Shown: positions 33,554 to 42,792, counted from the first letter of the stretch. The stretch is 45,403 bases of DNA from Desulfarculaceae bacterium (GCA_021737645.1 JAIPDO010000031.1:1-45403), one strand, 5' to 3'. Numbers and translations are program-made. The notes: generated by a model not told the origin, from the sequence alone.

Positions 33554-34776
33554 GCCGGACCCGGCCCGCCCGGCTGCTCCTGGCACTGCTGTTGGTGGCA
33601 TTGGCCGCCGCGCCCGCCTGGGCCCTCACCGTGCAGGGCCAGGTGCTGGACGCCCAGGGCCGCCCCCTGGCCGGGGCCTATGTCAGCGACGGGCAGGGCG
33701 TTGTGGCCAGCGGGCCGGACGGTGCCTTCAGCCTGGACACCAAGCCAGGCCGGGTGGTGGCTCTCACCGCCCCGCCGGGCCACGCTGACGGACCCCGCTG
33801 GTGGTGGCCCGCCCAGCAGGCGGCCCAGGTTGGCCGGTTCCGCCTGAGCGCCGCGCGGCCCCAGAGCCAAGACCGCCTGCCCCTGGCAGTAGTCAGCGAC
33901 CCCCATCTCTACGACGCCGACGCCGCGCCCACATGGTCCGGCAAGCTGGACCCCACAGTGCCCATGCGGGCTTGGCAAAATGCTGCGAGCGAGATCAGAT
34001 CGCTCGGCCCGGCCCTGACCCTGGTGCTGGGAGACTTGGCCATGGATGCCGACCACGGCAAGCCGCCCTACGCCCGCAGCCAGATGACGCTGGCCCGGCG
34101 GGCTGCGTCCATGCTGCCCACTCCCTGGCGGGCCTGCCCCGGTAACCACGACGTGCGCTACTCCAGCAGCCGGGTGGATTACTCCCTGTGGCGCCAATTT
34201 TTGGGGCCGGTGCGCAGCCTCACTTTTGTGGGGCCGGTGGCGGTTTTGCTCTTGGACAATCCCGGTATCTCCACCCGCCCGGACGGCAAGCCCCGTGAAT
34301 GCGGCATCATGCCGAAGGAGGCCCTGGCCTGGCTAAAGTCGGTGTTGGCCCTGCTGCCCCCGGACACCCCGATCCTGGTGGGCAGCCACTATCCCCTGGC
34401 CTCTCCCCTGGTGGGGGTCAACCCCTTGCGCAAGGGGTCTCTGGTCAAGGCCCCCAGCCCCACGGGCCTGGGCCTGCGCAACGTGGACCGGAACGGTGCC
34501 CAGGCCATGACCATGCTGGTGGCCCGGCCTCTGGTGGCCCTGGTCAGCGGCCATTTGCACGCCTATAACCGATCAGTGCTCACCGGACGCGACGCCGTGC
34601 TTCGCATGTGGGGCGCTCCGGCCCTGTGCGGCCGCTGGTGGCAGGGGGACATGGACTACGGGCCGGTGAGCTTTCCCCCGGCCTATCTGCGAGGCGAGCT
34701 GACCCGCGGGGGCTCGGGGTGGAGCCTTAATTTGAGCCAGAAGGTTGTCGAGCTGCCCGCCTCATCTCGGCATTGA
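33544..34776 (+). CDS. Exported metallophosphoesterase with N-terminal beta-sandwich domain
   Basis: 410 residues. ATG at 33544 overlaps the adenine deaminase stop (translational coupling). Signal peptide (RPARLLLALLLVALAAAPAWA), then a carboxypeptidase regulatory-like beta-sandwich at ~28-100 (TVQGQVLDAQGRPLAGAYVSDG). The calcineurin-like catalytic domain shows all motifs: SDPHLYD, LVLGDLAMD, GNHDVRYSS, GSHYPLASP and GHLHAYN. The arrangement resembles bacterial exported phosphoesterases that cleave phosphodiesters or phosphate monoesters outside the cytoplasm. Co-expression with adenine deaminase would fit scavenging of extracellular nucleotides, which is inference. Confidence 0.87.
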   Translation: MRLGRTRPARLLLALLLVALAAAPAWALTVQGQVLDAQGRPLAGAYVSDGQGVVASGPDGAFSLDTKPGRVVALTAPPGHADGPRWWWPAQQAAQVGRFRLSAARPQSQDRLPLAVVSDPHLYDADAAPTWSGKLDPTVPMRAWQNAASEIRSLGPALTLVLGDLAMDADHGKPPYARSQMTLARRAASMLPTPWRACPGNHDVRYSSSRVDYSLWRQFLGPVRSLTFVGPVAVLLLDNPGISTRPDGKPRECGIMPKEALAWLKSVLALLPPDTPILVGSHYPLASPLVGVNPLRKGSLVKAPSPTGLGLRNVDRNGAQAMTMLVARPLVALVSGHLHAYNRSVLTGRDAVLRMWGAPALCGRWWQGDMDYGPVSFPPAYLRGELTRGGSGWSLNLSQKVVELPASSRH

Positions 34777-34842
34777 GGTCTTGGTTGGCCCTGGCCCCAA
34801 GCGGGTATCTTTTGCTAAGTTTAAGCATCGGAGGTCAGATCA

Positions 34843-35490
34843 TTGGCTGGAGTTAACGACTTCGCGGTGCGCCGCCGCCGCATGGTGGAGGACCAGATCG
34901 CCGCGCGCGGCATCCGGGACCAGCGCCTGCTGGCGGCCATGAAAGAAATTCCCCGCCACCTGTTCATGGAACAGGCCTTGTGGCGGCGGGCCTACGAGGA
35001 TCACCCCCTGCCCATCGGCGGCGGCCAGACCATCAGCCAGCCCTTCATAGTGGCCCTGATGAGCGACGCCCTGGGGCTCACCGGCAAAGAAAAAGTTCTG
35101 GAGATCGGCACGGGCAGCGGCTATCAGACCTCCATCCTGGCCAAGCTGGCCGACTGGGTGTTCTCCTTGGAGCGCCTGCCGGATCTAAGCCGCAAGGCCC
35201 AGCTTGTGCTTGAGGATCTCAAGATTTTCAACGTGAACCTCATCGTGGGCGACGGCACCAAGGGGTGGCCGGCGGAGGCCCCCTACGACGCCATCATGGT
35301 CACCGCCGGGGCCCCGGTGATGCCCCGGCCCCTGGTGGAGCAGTTGGCCGAGGGTGGGCGCCTGGTGGTGCCGGTGGGCCAGCGTGGGGTGCAGACCCTG
35401 CTGCGGCTCACCCGCCGGGGCGACAAGGTGCTGGAAGAGGACCTGGGCGGCTGCCGCTTCGTGGACCTCATTGGAAAATACGGATGGTAG
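34843..35490 (+). CDS. pcm: Protein-L-isoaspartate O-methyltransferase
   Basis: 215 residues; TTG start at 34843 with GGAGG at 34830. Family motifs: RRRRMVEDQIAARGIRDQRLLAAM, PRHLFM, HPLPIGGGQTISQPFIVALM, VLEIGTGSGYQTSILA (SAM motif I), VGDGTKGWPAEAPYDAIMVTAGAP and LVVPVGQR. It methylates the isoaspartyl carboxyl of damaged proteins with SAM so they can return to aspartate. It overlaps the next gene by 7 nt. Confidence 0.95.
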   Translation: MAGVNDFAVRRRRMVEDQIAARGIRDQRLLAAMKEIPRHLFMEQALWRRAYEDHPLPIGGGQTISQPFIVALMSDALGLTGKEKVLEIGTGSGYQTSILAKLADWVFSLERLPDLSRKAQLVLEDLKIFNVNLIVGDGTKGWPAEAPYDAIMVTAGAPVMPRPLVEQLAEGGRLVVPVGQRGVQTLLRLTRRGDKVLEEDLGGCRFVDLIGKYGW

Positions 35491-35945
35491 AGGCGCAACA
35501 GCTGATCAGCGTCATCGGCGCGGGGGCGGCCGATGAGCAACAAAAGCGCGACGCCTTCCGGGTGGGCGAGCTTTTGGCCAAGGCCGGATGGGGAGTGGTG
35601 TGCGGCGGGCTGGCCGGGGTGATGACCGAGGCCTGCCGGGGTTGCGCCTCGGCCGGGGGATTCACCGTGGGACTATTGCCCGGCAACGAACACGACGCGG
35701 CCAACCAGTGGTGCAAAGTGGTGCTGCCCACCGGATTGGGCCAGGCGCGAAACGCCCTGGTGGTGTTGGCCGGCCGGGGTGCCATCGCCGTGGGCGGCGA
35801 AGGCGGCACCCTCAGCGAGATCGGCCATGCGCTCAAGGCGGAACGCCCAGTGGTTAGCCTGGGCTCCTGGCAAGTGGAGGGCGTGCCCCAGGCTGAGAGC
35901 CCCGAACAGGCGGTGGAAATGCTTCTGCGCCTACTGAAGGCCTGA
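35484..35945 (+). CDS. SLOG-fold protein of the TIGR00725 / LOG-like family
   Basis: 153 residues; the ATG at 35484 overlaps the pcm stop. It begins QLISVIGAGAADEQQKRDAFRVGELLAKAGWGVVCGGLAGVMTEACRG, the nucleotide-binding GGxxGxM-type loop of the SLOG superfamily, and later has VGGEGGTLSEIGHALKAERPVV, the PGGxGTxxE motif in the form GGEGGTLSE. Members bind nucleotide or cytokinin-like phosphoribosyl substrates (LOG phosphoribohydrolase) or have no defined role; this short form is usually unannotated. Its consistent pairing with pcm here suggests a nucleotide or damage-linked role but nothing shows it. Confidence 0.82.
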   Translation: MVEAQQLISVIGAGAADEQQKRDAFRVGELLAKAGWGVVCGGLAGVMTEACRGCASAGGFTVGLLPGNEHDAANQWCKVVLPTGLGQARNALVVLAGRGAIAVGGEGGTLSEIGHALKAERPVVSLGSWQVEGVPQAESPEQAVEMLLRLLKA

Positions 35946-36058
35946 GGCCCCTCCCAAAACATCCACATATCTCCTGACCGCCATGCCCCGCGTTGACCAG
36001 GCCCGTATTTTCATGCCATTCTGACAGCGGTTTTACCCGCGAAGGGGGGCCCGCCACC

Positions 36059-37408
36059 ATGACCGGCTTAAAAAACACCCAGGACGACTGGGACCTGATT
36101 CTGGCCAAGCTGCACCTGACCGACAAGGTCGAATATCTTTGGGACACGGTGCGTAACTGGGTTACCCAGGACTTCTGGGAAGTGGACACCCTTTACGAAC
36201 TGGTGGGGCTGGCCGCCATCTTCGCCGTGTCCCTGCTGCTGGCCGGTTGGCTGCGCGGCCTCCTGTCGCGGCGCTGGGCCGCTGCCCTGGAACGGGGCGA
36301 CCGCCGGGCTCAGTGGCGGCGTAACTTATTGCGTCTGCTCGGCCCGGTCATCTCCCTCGTCTTCCTGTGGCCTCTCTACATCTTGTCCACCGAAGCGGGG
36401 ATGGACAACGATCTGGTAAGCCTGTGCGCCAACGTGGTGGGGGCCTGGGTGCTCATCCGCCTGGTAACCGCCGCACTATTCAAACCCTTCTGGGCGCGCC
36501 TGTTCGCGGTGTTCATCTGGGTCATCGCCGCCCTGAGCATCTTCGGCCTGCTGGGTAGCGTGGTGCAGCTTTTGGACGCGGTCAAGATGACCGCGGGCAG
36601 CCTCAAGCTCTCCTTGCTCGATCTGTTGGAAGCGCTGCTGTTCTTCACCATCCTGCTGCGCCTGAGCATCCGTGTGGGCTCTTATCTGGAGGATCGCCTG
36701 GCCGCCAGCGGCGAGCTGGAGCCCTCCACCCGCACTCTCATCGGGATTTTAGGAAAAACCGCCATTGTGGTGGTGGTGGGCATTTTGTCCTTGGAGATCA
36801 TCGGGGTGGACATGGACATGCTCACCGTGTTCTCCGGGGCCCTGGGCTTCGGCCTGGGCATCGGGTTGCGCACCGTGTTCAGCAACCTGATCAGCGGGGT
36901 CATCGTCATGGTGGACAAATCCATCCGTCCCGGCGACGTGATATGGATCGGTGAGGTGTTCGGCAAGGTGAGCGCGCTCCGGGCCCGCTACGCCTCGGTG
37001 GTAACCCGCGACGGCCAGGAGTATTTGATCCCGAACGAGGACCTACTGTCCCGCCAAGTGATCAACTGCTCTTACTCTTCCCGGGAGGTGCGCCTCAAGG
37101 TGCCCATCGGCATCGCCTACGGCAGCGACGTGGACCTGGCCATGTCCCTGGCCGAGCAGGCGCCCCAGGGTGTGCCGCGCATTCTGGAGCACCCGGCTCC
37201 GGCCTGCCGCCTGGTGGGTCTTGGAGATTCCGCCATCAACCTGTCTTTGCGTTTTTGGATAGCAGATCCTGAGCACGGCGTGTCCAACGTGACCACCACG
37301 GTGCTCAAAAAGGTGCTCAAGCTATTCGCTGAAAACGGGGTGGAGATACCCTTCCCTCAGCGGGACGTGCACGTCAAGCAGGTGTCGGCGGAGCCGGAAA
37401 AGGCCTAG
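36059..37408 (+). CDS. MscS-family mechanosensitive channel
   Basis: 449 residues from ATG 36059 (AAGGGGGG upstream). About five hydrophobic segments precede the MscS core: IAIVVVVGILSLEIIGVDM-type pore helix leader, then the pore-lining LGFGLGIGLRTVFSNLISGVIVMVD at ~275-300, and the beta domain RPGDVIWIGEVFGKVSALRARYASVVTRDGQEYLIPNEDLL. The C-terminal vestibule domain follows (VPIGIAYGSDVDLAMSLAEQA, LRFWIADPEHGVSNVTTTVLKKV, VEIPFPQRDVHV). It releases solutes under hypo-osmotic stress. Its stop lies 1 nt from the convergent deaminase stop. Confidence 0.93.
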   Translation: MTGLKNTQDDWDLILAKLHLTDKVEYLWDTVRNWVTQDFWEVDTLYELVGLAAIFAVSLLLAGWLRGLLSRRWAAALERGDRRAQWRRNLLRLLGPVISLVFLWPLYILSTEAGMDNDLVSLCANVVGAWVLIRLVTAALFKPFWARLFAVFIWVIAALSIFGLLGSVVQLLDAVKMTAGSLKLSLLDLLEALLFFTILLRLSIRVGSYLEDRLAASGELEPSTRTLIGILGKTAIVVVVGILSLEIIGVDMDMLTVFSGALGFGLGIGLRTVFSNLISGVIVMVDKSIRPGDVIWIGEVFGKVSALRARYASVVTRDGQEYLIPNEDLLSRQVINCSYSSREVRLKVPIGIAYGSDVDLAMSLAEQAPQGVPRILEHPAPACRLVGLGDSAINLSLRFWIADPEHGVSNVTTTVLKKVLKLFAENGVEIPFPQRDVHVKQVSAEPEKA

Positions 37409-37409
37409 C

Positions 37410-38720
37410 TCAAAGCGGCGCGCCCACCTTGGCGGCCAGCTCCCGCACTTTGGCCATGACCTCGCTCAAATCCATGGTTAGCACCGCGCCATCACCCACC
37501 ACCTGGCGGCCGTTCACCACCACGTGGCGTACGTTGGCCCCGGTGGCCGCGTAGACCAGATGGGAGGCGGCATCAAAGCAGGGGGTGAGGCGGGGCGCGG
37601 CCAGGTCCATGACCACCGCGTCGCAGGCGTAGCCGGTTTCCAGGCGGCCCACCACGCCATTCAGGCCCAGGCAGGCGGCCCCGCCGCTCAGGGCCAAGCC
37701 CAGGGCCGCCTCGGCGGGCAGGGCGGCGGGGTCCTTGGTTTTCACCTTGGCCAAACGGGCGGCCAGGCCGATCTCGCCGAAGAGGTCCAGGTTGTTGTTG
37801 GAGGCGGCGCCATCGGTGCCCAGGCCCACCTTCACCCCGGCGGCCAGCAGGGCGGGCACATGGGCCCATCCCGAGCCCAACTTGCTGTTGGAACCGGGGC
37901 AGGCGGCCACGGCCACCTGGCGCTTGGCCAGCAGTTCGTCCTCGCCGGGTTGCAACCAAACGCAGTGCACCGCGGTGTCCAGGCGCTCCAGCAGACCCAG
38001 GCGATCCAGATAGGCCACCGGCGATCCTCCGTTGGCCTTGACGCTATTACCAACTTCCTCGTCGGTCTCGGCCAGGTGGGTGTGCCACAGGCAGCCCATT
38101 TCCTGGGCCAGATCGGCCACGCCCCGCAAGGTGGCCTCGGAGCAGGTGTAGGTGCTGTGGGCAAACACTCCGGGGGTCAGCAAAGGGCTCTGGTCTTGCC
38201 ACCGCTCCATAAAGCGCCGGGCGGTGGCCAGGTTGTCCGCCGGATCGGGCACGCCGGGCGCGGGGAAATCGATGACCCCGTGATAAAGCGCCGCCCGGAT
38301 GCCCGCCGAGGCATAGGCCTTGGCCGCGCCGTCCAGGCAAAAGTAGGAGTCGCCCACCGTGGTGGTGCCTGAAAGCAGCATCTCCGCCGCAGCCAGACGG
38401 CTGCACATTTCCACCATCTCATCGCTGACCCAGCGGGCCTCGGCCGGGAACATATGCTCCTGAAGCCAGACGCCCAGCGGCAGGTCGTCGGCCAGCCCTC
38501 GAAAGAGAACCATGGCCCCATGGCAGTGGGCGTTAACCAGGCCGGGCATGATCAGCCCGCCCCCGGCCGGTACCACCTCGGCCTGCGGCGGCTTGGGTGC
38601 GCCCTCGGCGGGTCCGGCGTAGGTGATCACCCCGTCCACCGCGGCCACCGCGCCCTGGGGCCAGAACTTGCCCGGCCCGGCCCACAAGGGCCCGCCGGTG
38701 ATCAGCAGGCCCCGGGGCAT
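37410..38720 (-). CDS. mtaD: MTA/SAH deaminase-like amidohydrolase, second paralogue
   Basis: 436 residues from ATG 38718-38720, which overlaps the upstream stop as TGATG, so translation is coupled. A longer open frame to 39293 lies over the paralogue and is spurious. Amidohydrolase motifs: GLVNAHCHGAMVLFRGLADDLPLGVWLQEHMFP (HxH metal site), HSTYTCSEATL, WHTHLAETDEEV, VAACPGSNSKLGSG and VGLGTDGAASNNNLDLFGE. It shares the deaminase subgroup that acts on S-adenosylhomocysteine, 5'-methylthioadenosine, 5'-deoxyadenosine or adenosine. All metal and TDG motifs are intact, so both tandem copies are probably active but may differ in substrate. Confidence 0.9.
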   Translation of the reverse strand: MPRGLLITGGPLWAGPGKFWPQGAVAAVDGVITYAGPAEGAPKPPQAEVVPAGGGLIMPGLVNAHCHGAMVLFRGLADDLPLGVWLQEHMFPAEARWVSDEMVEMCSRLAAAEMLLSGTTTVGDSYFCLDGAAKAYASAGIRAALYHGVIDFPAPGVPDPADNLATARRFMERWQDQSPLLTPGVFAHSTYTCSEATLRGVADLAQEMGCLWHTHLAETDEEVGNSVKANGGSPVAYLDRLGLLERLDTAVHCVWLQPGEDELLAKRQVAVAACPGSNSKLGSGWAHVPALLAAGVKVGLGTDGAASNNNLDLFGEIGLAARLAKVKTKDPAALPAEAALGLALSGGAACLGLNGVVGRLETGYACDAVVMDLAAPRLTPCFDAASHLVYAATGANVRHVVVNGRQVVGDGAVLTMDLSEVMAKVRELAAKVGAPL

Positions 38721-40039
38721 CACAACACCTCCCGCCCGGTGAGAGCCCTGGCCTGCTCCCTGGCCTTGGCTATTACTTCCGCCTGGTCCATGGCCTCCAC
38801 CTTGCCCTCGGCCATGAGCACCTTGCCATGGCACACGGTGTGCAGCACGTCGGAGCCGCGCACCGCGTAGACCAGATGGCTCATGGGGTTGTACATGGGG
38901 GTCAGGTGAGGCTGGTTGGTGTCCACCACGATGACGTCGGCTAGCGCTCCCGGACGCAGCATCCCAAGATCGTCCGGGCGTCCGAAAGCGGCCGCGCCCC
39001 GGCTGGTGCACAGGCTCACCACCGCTTCGGCCGGGGCCACGGTGGGGTCCAGGCGCGAGGCCTTGGCCAGCTTGGCGCAGGAGTCCATCTCCCCGAAAAG
39101 GTCCTGATCGTTGTTGCTGGCGCAGCCGTCGGTGCCCAAGCACACCTTTACCCCGGCGGCCAACATCTCGGGCAAGGGAGCCACCCCATTGGCCAGCTTC
39201 ATGTTGGACTCTGGGCAGTGAGTCACCCGCGACCCTGCCTCGGCCAAGCGCTCGATCTCCTGCTGGTTCAGGTCCACCCCGTGGTTGATCCACAGGCGGT
39301 CATTGACCAGGCCCAATTCCTCCAGCACCGCCAGGGGCCGCGCGCCCCATATTTTCTGCACATCGGCGGTCTCGCCCGTGTTCTCGGCCAGGTGGATGTC
39401 CAGGGCCGCCCCGGTCTCGGCGCTGATGGCCCCGGCGCTCTCCATCAGGGAACGGGAGCAGGTGTACAGGGCGTGGGGCATAACCGCCGCGCTGAGGCGG
39501 GGATGGGGGGCCAGCTTGTCGATCAATTCCCTGGTGACGGCCAGGCCGTTTTCTATCTTGCCATAGGAGGGGGAGTCGAAGTCATAAAGCACCTCGCCCA
39601 CCACCGCCCGGAGGCCCGCGTCGTGGGCCGCCTGGGCCACCTGCCCGGCGAAGAGGTACATGTCGCAAAAGCTGGTGGTGCCCGAGCGGATCATCTCCAG
39701 GCAGGCCAGCATGGCACCCCAGTACACCGCCTCGGGAGTAAGGTTCTTCTCGGCCGGGAAAATGTGTTGGCTCAGCCACACGTCCAGGGGCAGGTCGTCT
39801 GCCAGGCCGCGCATCAGAGTCATGGCCGCGTGGGTGTGGCCGTTGATCAGCCCCGGCATGATGAGCCCGCCGCGCGCGTCCAGGTAGCGCCGCCAGTGGG
39901 AGCGGGGCTTGGTCTCGGCCCCCGCCGGGCCGCAGTAGGTGATGCGCGAGCCTTCGATCCAGAGCATGCCGTCATGAATGACGGTGCCCGCCTGATCCAT
40001 GGTCAAGATGGTGCCGTTTGTTATGCACAGCTCTTTCAA
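38720..40039 (-). CDS. mtaD: MTA/SAH deaminase-like amidohydrolase, first paralogue
   Basis: 439 residues, start ATG 40037-40039. Metal motif INGHTHAAMTLMRGLADDLPLDVWLSQHIFPAE, MPHALYTCSRSLM, DIHLAENTGETADV, INHGVDLNQQEIERLAEAG, VTHCPESNMKLANGVAPL and VCLGTDGCASNNDQDLFGEMDSCAKLAK. These are the 5-methylthioadenosine/S-adenosylhomocysteine deaminase signatures; the product is the inosyl analogue plus ammonia. It is roughly half identical by eye to the downstream gene, so the pair is a tandem duplication. With adenine deaminase in this window it suggests that purine bases from SAM-derived nucleosides are recovered through hypoxanthine. Confidence 0.92.
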   Translation of the reverse strand: MKELCITNGTILTMDQAGTVIHDGMLWIEGSRITYCGPAGAETKPRSHWRRYLDARGGLIMPGLINGHTHAAMTLMRGLADDLPLDVWLSQHIFPAEKNLTPEAVYWGAMLACLEMIRSGTTSFCDMYLFAGQVAQAAHDAGLRAVVGEVLYDFDSPSYGKIENGLAVTRELIDKLAPHPRLSAAVMPHALYTCSRSLMESAGAISAETGAALDIHLAENTGETADVQKIWGARPLAVLEELGLVNDRLWINHGVDLNQQEIERLAEAGSRVTHCPESNMKLANGVAPLPEMLAAGVKVCLGTDGCASNNDQDLFGEMDSCAKLAKASRLDPTVAPAEAVVSLCTSRGAAAFGRPDDLGMLRPGALADVIVVDTNQPHLTPMYNPMSHLVYAVRGSDVLHTVCHGKVLMAEGKVEAMDQAEVIAKAREQARALTGREVL

Positions 40040-40169
40040 CTACCCGGCTCCTTGTTGGGGGGTTAGCTAGCCATTTAAGGTAGCACAGGAGCCGGGGCCG
40101 GGCGAAGGGCGGAGTCCCGCCGAAGAGCTCCCCAGCGCAACGCCCCGCCGCCCTAACCGAAAGCCGCGC

Positions 40170-40643
40170 CTACCTGGAGTAGGCGCACTCCGCATCGTAG
40201 ATGCCTGGGATGACTCCTTGCTTTCTGGTCACGGTCACCGTGAAGCTGTCGCCCGCCTTCATGTAGCCTCGCCCCAGCACCGAGGAAATGCCTTGGGAAA
40301 AACCGGCGGCATCACAGGTGTTGCTGCCGTCGGAGTTCATGGAGCTATCCGGGCTGGCTATCCTGAGCCCCCTGTCCAGGTAAAGCTCGTCGCCGCCGCT
40401 GAGCGGAGGCCAGGAGCTAAAGGTTCCGGTAGCGCCGATGGACGTGGTGGCGCCGCTGCCCTGGCGGGTGCTGGAGCCGTTGACCACCTTGTAGCTGTTG
40501 TAGCCGAAGGAGATGCTGGAATAGGTGGAGTTGTTGACCACCCTCAAGGTCGGTCCGTTGGGGCCGGCCAGGACGGCTTCCCCGTTGAAAACCATCGCGC
40601 CAAAGGCAAAAAGCAGCATCGCGGCCAAAGCAATTTTATGCAC
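40170..40643 (-). CDS. Small secreted protein of unknown function
   Basis: 157 residues with a signal peptide (MHKIALAAMLLFAFGAM...VLAGP). The mature part is Ser/Thr/Gly-rich and predicted beta-rich (LRVVNNSTYSSISFGYNSYKVV, GSGATTSIGATGTFSSWPPL), with two Cys that could pair (NTCDAAGFSQG and DAECAYSR at the C-terminus). I do not recognise the family. Composition and length resemble secreted surface or thaumatin-like beta proteins but no motif settles it. GC is similar to the genome. Confidence 0.6.
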   Translation of the reverse strand: MHKIALAAMLLFAFGAMVFNGEAVLAGPNGPTLRVVNNSTYSSISFGYNSYKVVNGSSTRQGSGATTSIGATGTFSSWPPLSGGDELYLDRGLRIASPDSSMNSDGSNTCDAAGFSQGISSVLGRGYMKAGDSFTVTVTRKQGVIPGIYDAECAYSR

Positions 40644-40852
40644 CCTAAAGCTCCAGATTCTATGTTGTGGATAACAAGGCTAAGCGGCGATGCCGCTCAA
40701 AAGGGCAGTGCTAGGTATTTAGTTGAATACCTCCCAAAGATCAACCTCTTTGTGCCAGGCAACGCAAAAGCCCTCAAGTTTACGGCCAAAACGGCGAGGC
40801 CCTAACCTGCGGCGCGCCGCCACCCTGCTTGCCCCCGCCCAAATTTTGGGCG

Positions 40853-40882
40853 TTGACATCATTTTTTAAAACCCTGGACAAT
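40853..40882 (+). promoter_or_regulatory. Promoter of the GNAT gene with flanking palindrome
   Basis: TTGACA (40853-40858), 18-nt AT-rich spacer, GACAAT (40877-40882). A perfect palindrome CCCAAA-T-TTTGGG (40838-40850) abuts the -35 and could be an operator. Between 40644 and 40852 I see no gene. The resulting leader is about 100 nt. Confidence 0.55.
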
Positions 40883-40988
40883 TAAATCATGGCCTCTCGC
40901 ACAGCACCCGGACGCATCCCCTCCGGCGAAACGAGGCGATAGTGCGCATTGCTCTTTCCCGGACACGGCCCAAGAGAAAGGATGCCCC

Positions 40989-41441
40989 ATGGACCAGGAT
41001 GCCATTAAGATTCGGCTGATGCGGGCCGAGGATTTCGATGCCGTGGTGGGCATCGACCGCAAGATCATGCAAACCGCCAGGCCGGAGTATTACGAGTTGA
41101 AGTTCGACAAGCTCTTCAAGTCCAAGGACTACGTGCCCGCATCGCTGGTGGCCGAAGATAAAAACGGCGTGGTGGCCGGCTTTGTAATGGGAGAGCTTTA
41201 CCTGGGGGAGTACGGCATATTGCAGGAAGAAGCCACCCTGGACACCATCGGGGTGGACCCGGACTTTCAGCACCAAGGCATTGGTGAACGCCTTATGCAT
41301 GAATTCATGGAGCACATGAAAAGCTTAGGCGTCGAAAAGATAAACACCTTGGTCAATTGGAATGACTCCAACCTGATTCAATTTTTCAGCGCCAACAATT
41401 TCAGCCCGTCCAGCACCATAAATCTGGAGCGGATTCTTTGA
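40989..41441 (+). CDS. GNAT-family N-acetyltransferase
   Basis: 150 residues; AAAGGA site upstream. It starts IKIRLMRAEDFDAVVGIDRKIM, has the acetyl-CoA motif LDTIGVDPDFQHQGIGERLMHEFMEHMKSLG at ~80-115 (Q/RxxGxG/A type, QHQGIG) and ends LVNWNDSNLIQFFSANNFSPS, the usual motif B. It resembles the RimI-like branch with unknown substrate. Its stop is 10 nt from the convergent aminotransferase stop. Confidence 0.88.
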   Translation: MDQDAIKIRLMRAEDFDAVVGIDRKIMQTARPEYYELKFDKLFKSKDYVPASLVAEDKNGVVAGFVMGELYLGEYGILQEEATLDTIGVDPDFQHQGIGERLMHEFMEHMKSLGVEKINTLVNWNDSNLIQFFSANNFSPSSTINLERIL

Positions 41442-41451
41442 TGACGAAGGA

Positions 41452-42792
41452 TTATAGCTCCGACAGGGCTTGGTCCAAAACCGCAAGCATTAAGTCCACG
41501 TCCGGCTTGGTGATGCACATGGGGGGTTTTATTCTCAGCACGTTGCCGTAAAAACCGCCCTTGCCGATCAACAGTCCCAGGTCCTTGGCCCGCTCGAACA
41601 CCTGGAGGCATTCGGCGGAGGCCGGCTCCTTGCTTGCGCGGTCCTTGACCAGTTCCACCCCGGTCATCAGGCCGCGCCCTCGAACATCGCCGATGATTTG
41701 ATGCTGCTCCTTTAAGCGGCCCAGGCCATCCAGCAGGTAGCCGCCTATCTCGGCGCAGCGTTGTTGCAGGTTTTCCCGGTCCACCACCTCCAACACCGCC
41801 TTGCCCGCCGCACAGGAGACGGGGTTTCCACCGTAAGTGTTGAAGTGGATGCGTTGGGCAAGGGCCCGAGATATTTCCGGGGTGGTCACCACCGCCGCCA
41901 GGGGCAGGCCGTTGCCGATGCCCTTGGCCATGGTAACGATATCCGGGACCACTCCCTGGGCCTCGAAGCCCCAGTAGTGATCGCCCGTGCGGCCGAAGCC
42001 GGTCTGCACCTCATCGGCTATGCACAACCCGCCGGCGGCCCGCACCTGGCCATATACGCTGTTCAAATAGCCTTCTGGCAGAGGAACCGTCCCGCCCACG
42101 CCTTGTATGGTTTCGGCGAAAAAGGCCGCCACCGCCCCGGGCGTGGCCATGCGGATCACCTCGCCCACATCCGCGGCGTACTTGGCCCCGGCCATGGGGT
42201 CGTCGTATCCGTAGGGCCCCCGATAGCAATCCGGGGCCATGGCATGATGTATCCCTTGGCCATGAGGAAAATTATATTTCCAGGTGCTGTGCGAAGTGAG
42301 GCCCATGGATGCCCCGGCGCCACCGTGGTAACCGTTGCGCAGAGCGATGGCTTCATAATTGCCGGTGTAGACCCGGGCCATCATCAAGGCCAAGTCATTG
42401 GCCTCCGAGCCCGAGTTTACGAAATAGCAAACACCTAGCTGACCGGGCATGCGCTCAGCCAGCATCTTGGCGTATTCGGCGATTACCGGATGGAGGTAGA
42501 TGGTGGTGGTGTGCTGCAGGATGCGCAGCTGTTCACTTACCTTCTCGGTGATATAGGGATGGCAATGTCCGGCGCAGACGGTGACGATGCCCGCGAACCC
42601 GTCAAGGTAGCGCCGCCCGGTTTCATCGTAGAGGTACTGCATCGAGCCCTCGACGATCATCACCGGTTTTTTGTAATAGGTCATGATCGCGGGGGAGAGA
42701 TAGCGTTGCCGCAGTGCAAGCACGTCATCAAAGGAAGGGCCGGCATATGGAAGCGGCTGGTGATCATGGGGCGGTAATTTTATCTCGTTCAT
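41452..42792 (-). CDS. Class III PLP-dependent aminotransferase
   Basis: 446 residues from ATG 42790-42792. An in-frame ATG at 42807 is possible; the long open frame to 43194 is spurious because it runs over the gldA relic. It aligns in style with alanine-glyoxylate aminotransferase 2 / 3-aminoisobutyrate-pyruvate transaminases: [36 protein letters not shown] (pyridoxal phosphate site), [35 protein letters not shown] (the DE-x-Q motif), [11 protein letters not shown] (PLP lysine) and [14 protein letters not shown]. It transfers an amino group between an omega- or beta-amino acid or alanine and a 2-oxo acid such as glyoxylate. Its start overlaps the stop of the gldA relic by 4 nt (ATGA). Confidence 0.92.
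   Translation of the reverse strand: MNEIKLPPHDHQPLPYAGPSFDDVLALRQRYLSPAIMTYYKKPVMIVEGSMQYLYDETGRRYLDGFAGIVTVCAGHCHPYITEKVSEQLRILQHTTTIYLHPVIAEYAKMLAERMPGQLGVCYFVNSGSEANDLALMMARVYTGNYEAIALRNGYHGGAGASMGLTSHSTWKYNFPHGQGIHHAMAPDCYRGPYGYDDPMAGAKYAADVGEVIRMATPGAVAAFFAETIQGVGGTVPLPEGYLNSVYGQVRAAGGLCIADEVQTGFGRTGDHYWGFEAQGVVPDIVTMAKGIGNGLPLAAVVTTPEISRALAQRIHFNTYGGNPVSCAAGKAVLEVVDRENLQQRCAEIGGYLLDGLGRLKEQHQIIGDVRGRGLMTGVELVKDRASKEPASAECLQVFERAKDLGLLIGKGGFYGNVLRIKPPMCITKPDVDLMLAVLDQALSEL

Noticed and set aside
37410..39293. 627-codon open frame across the two deaminases
   Set aside because: The first ~190 codons are a shadow of the upstream paralogue; amidohydrolase sequence begins at 38720.
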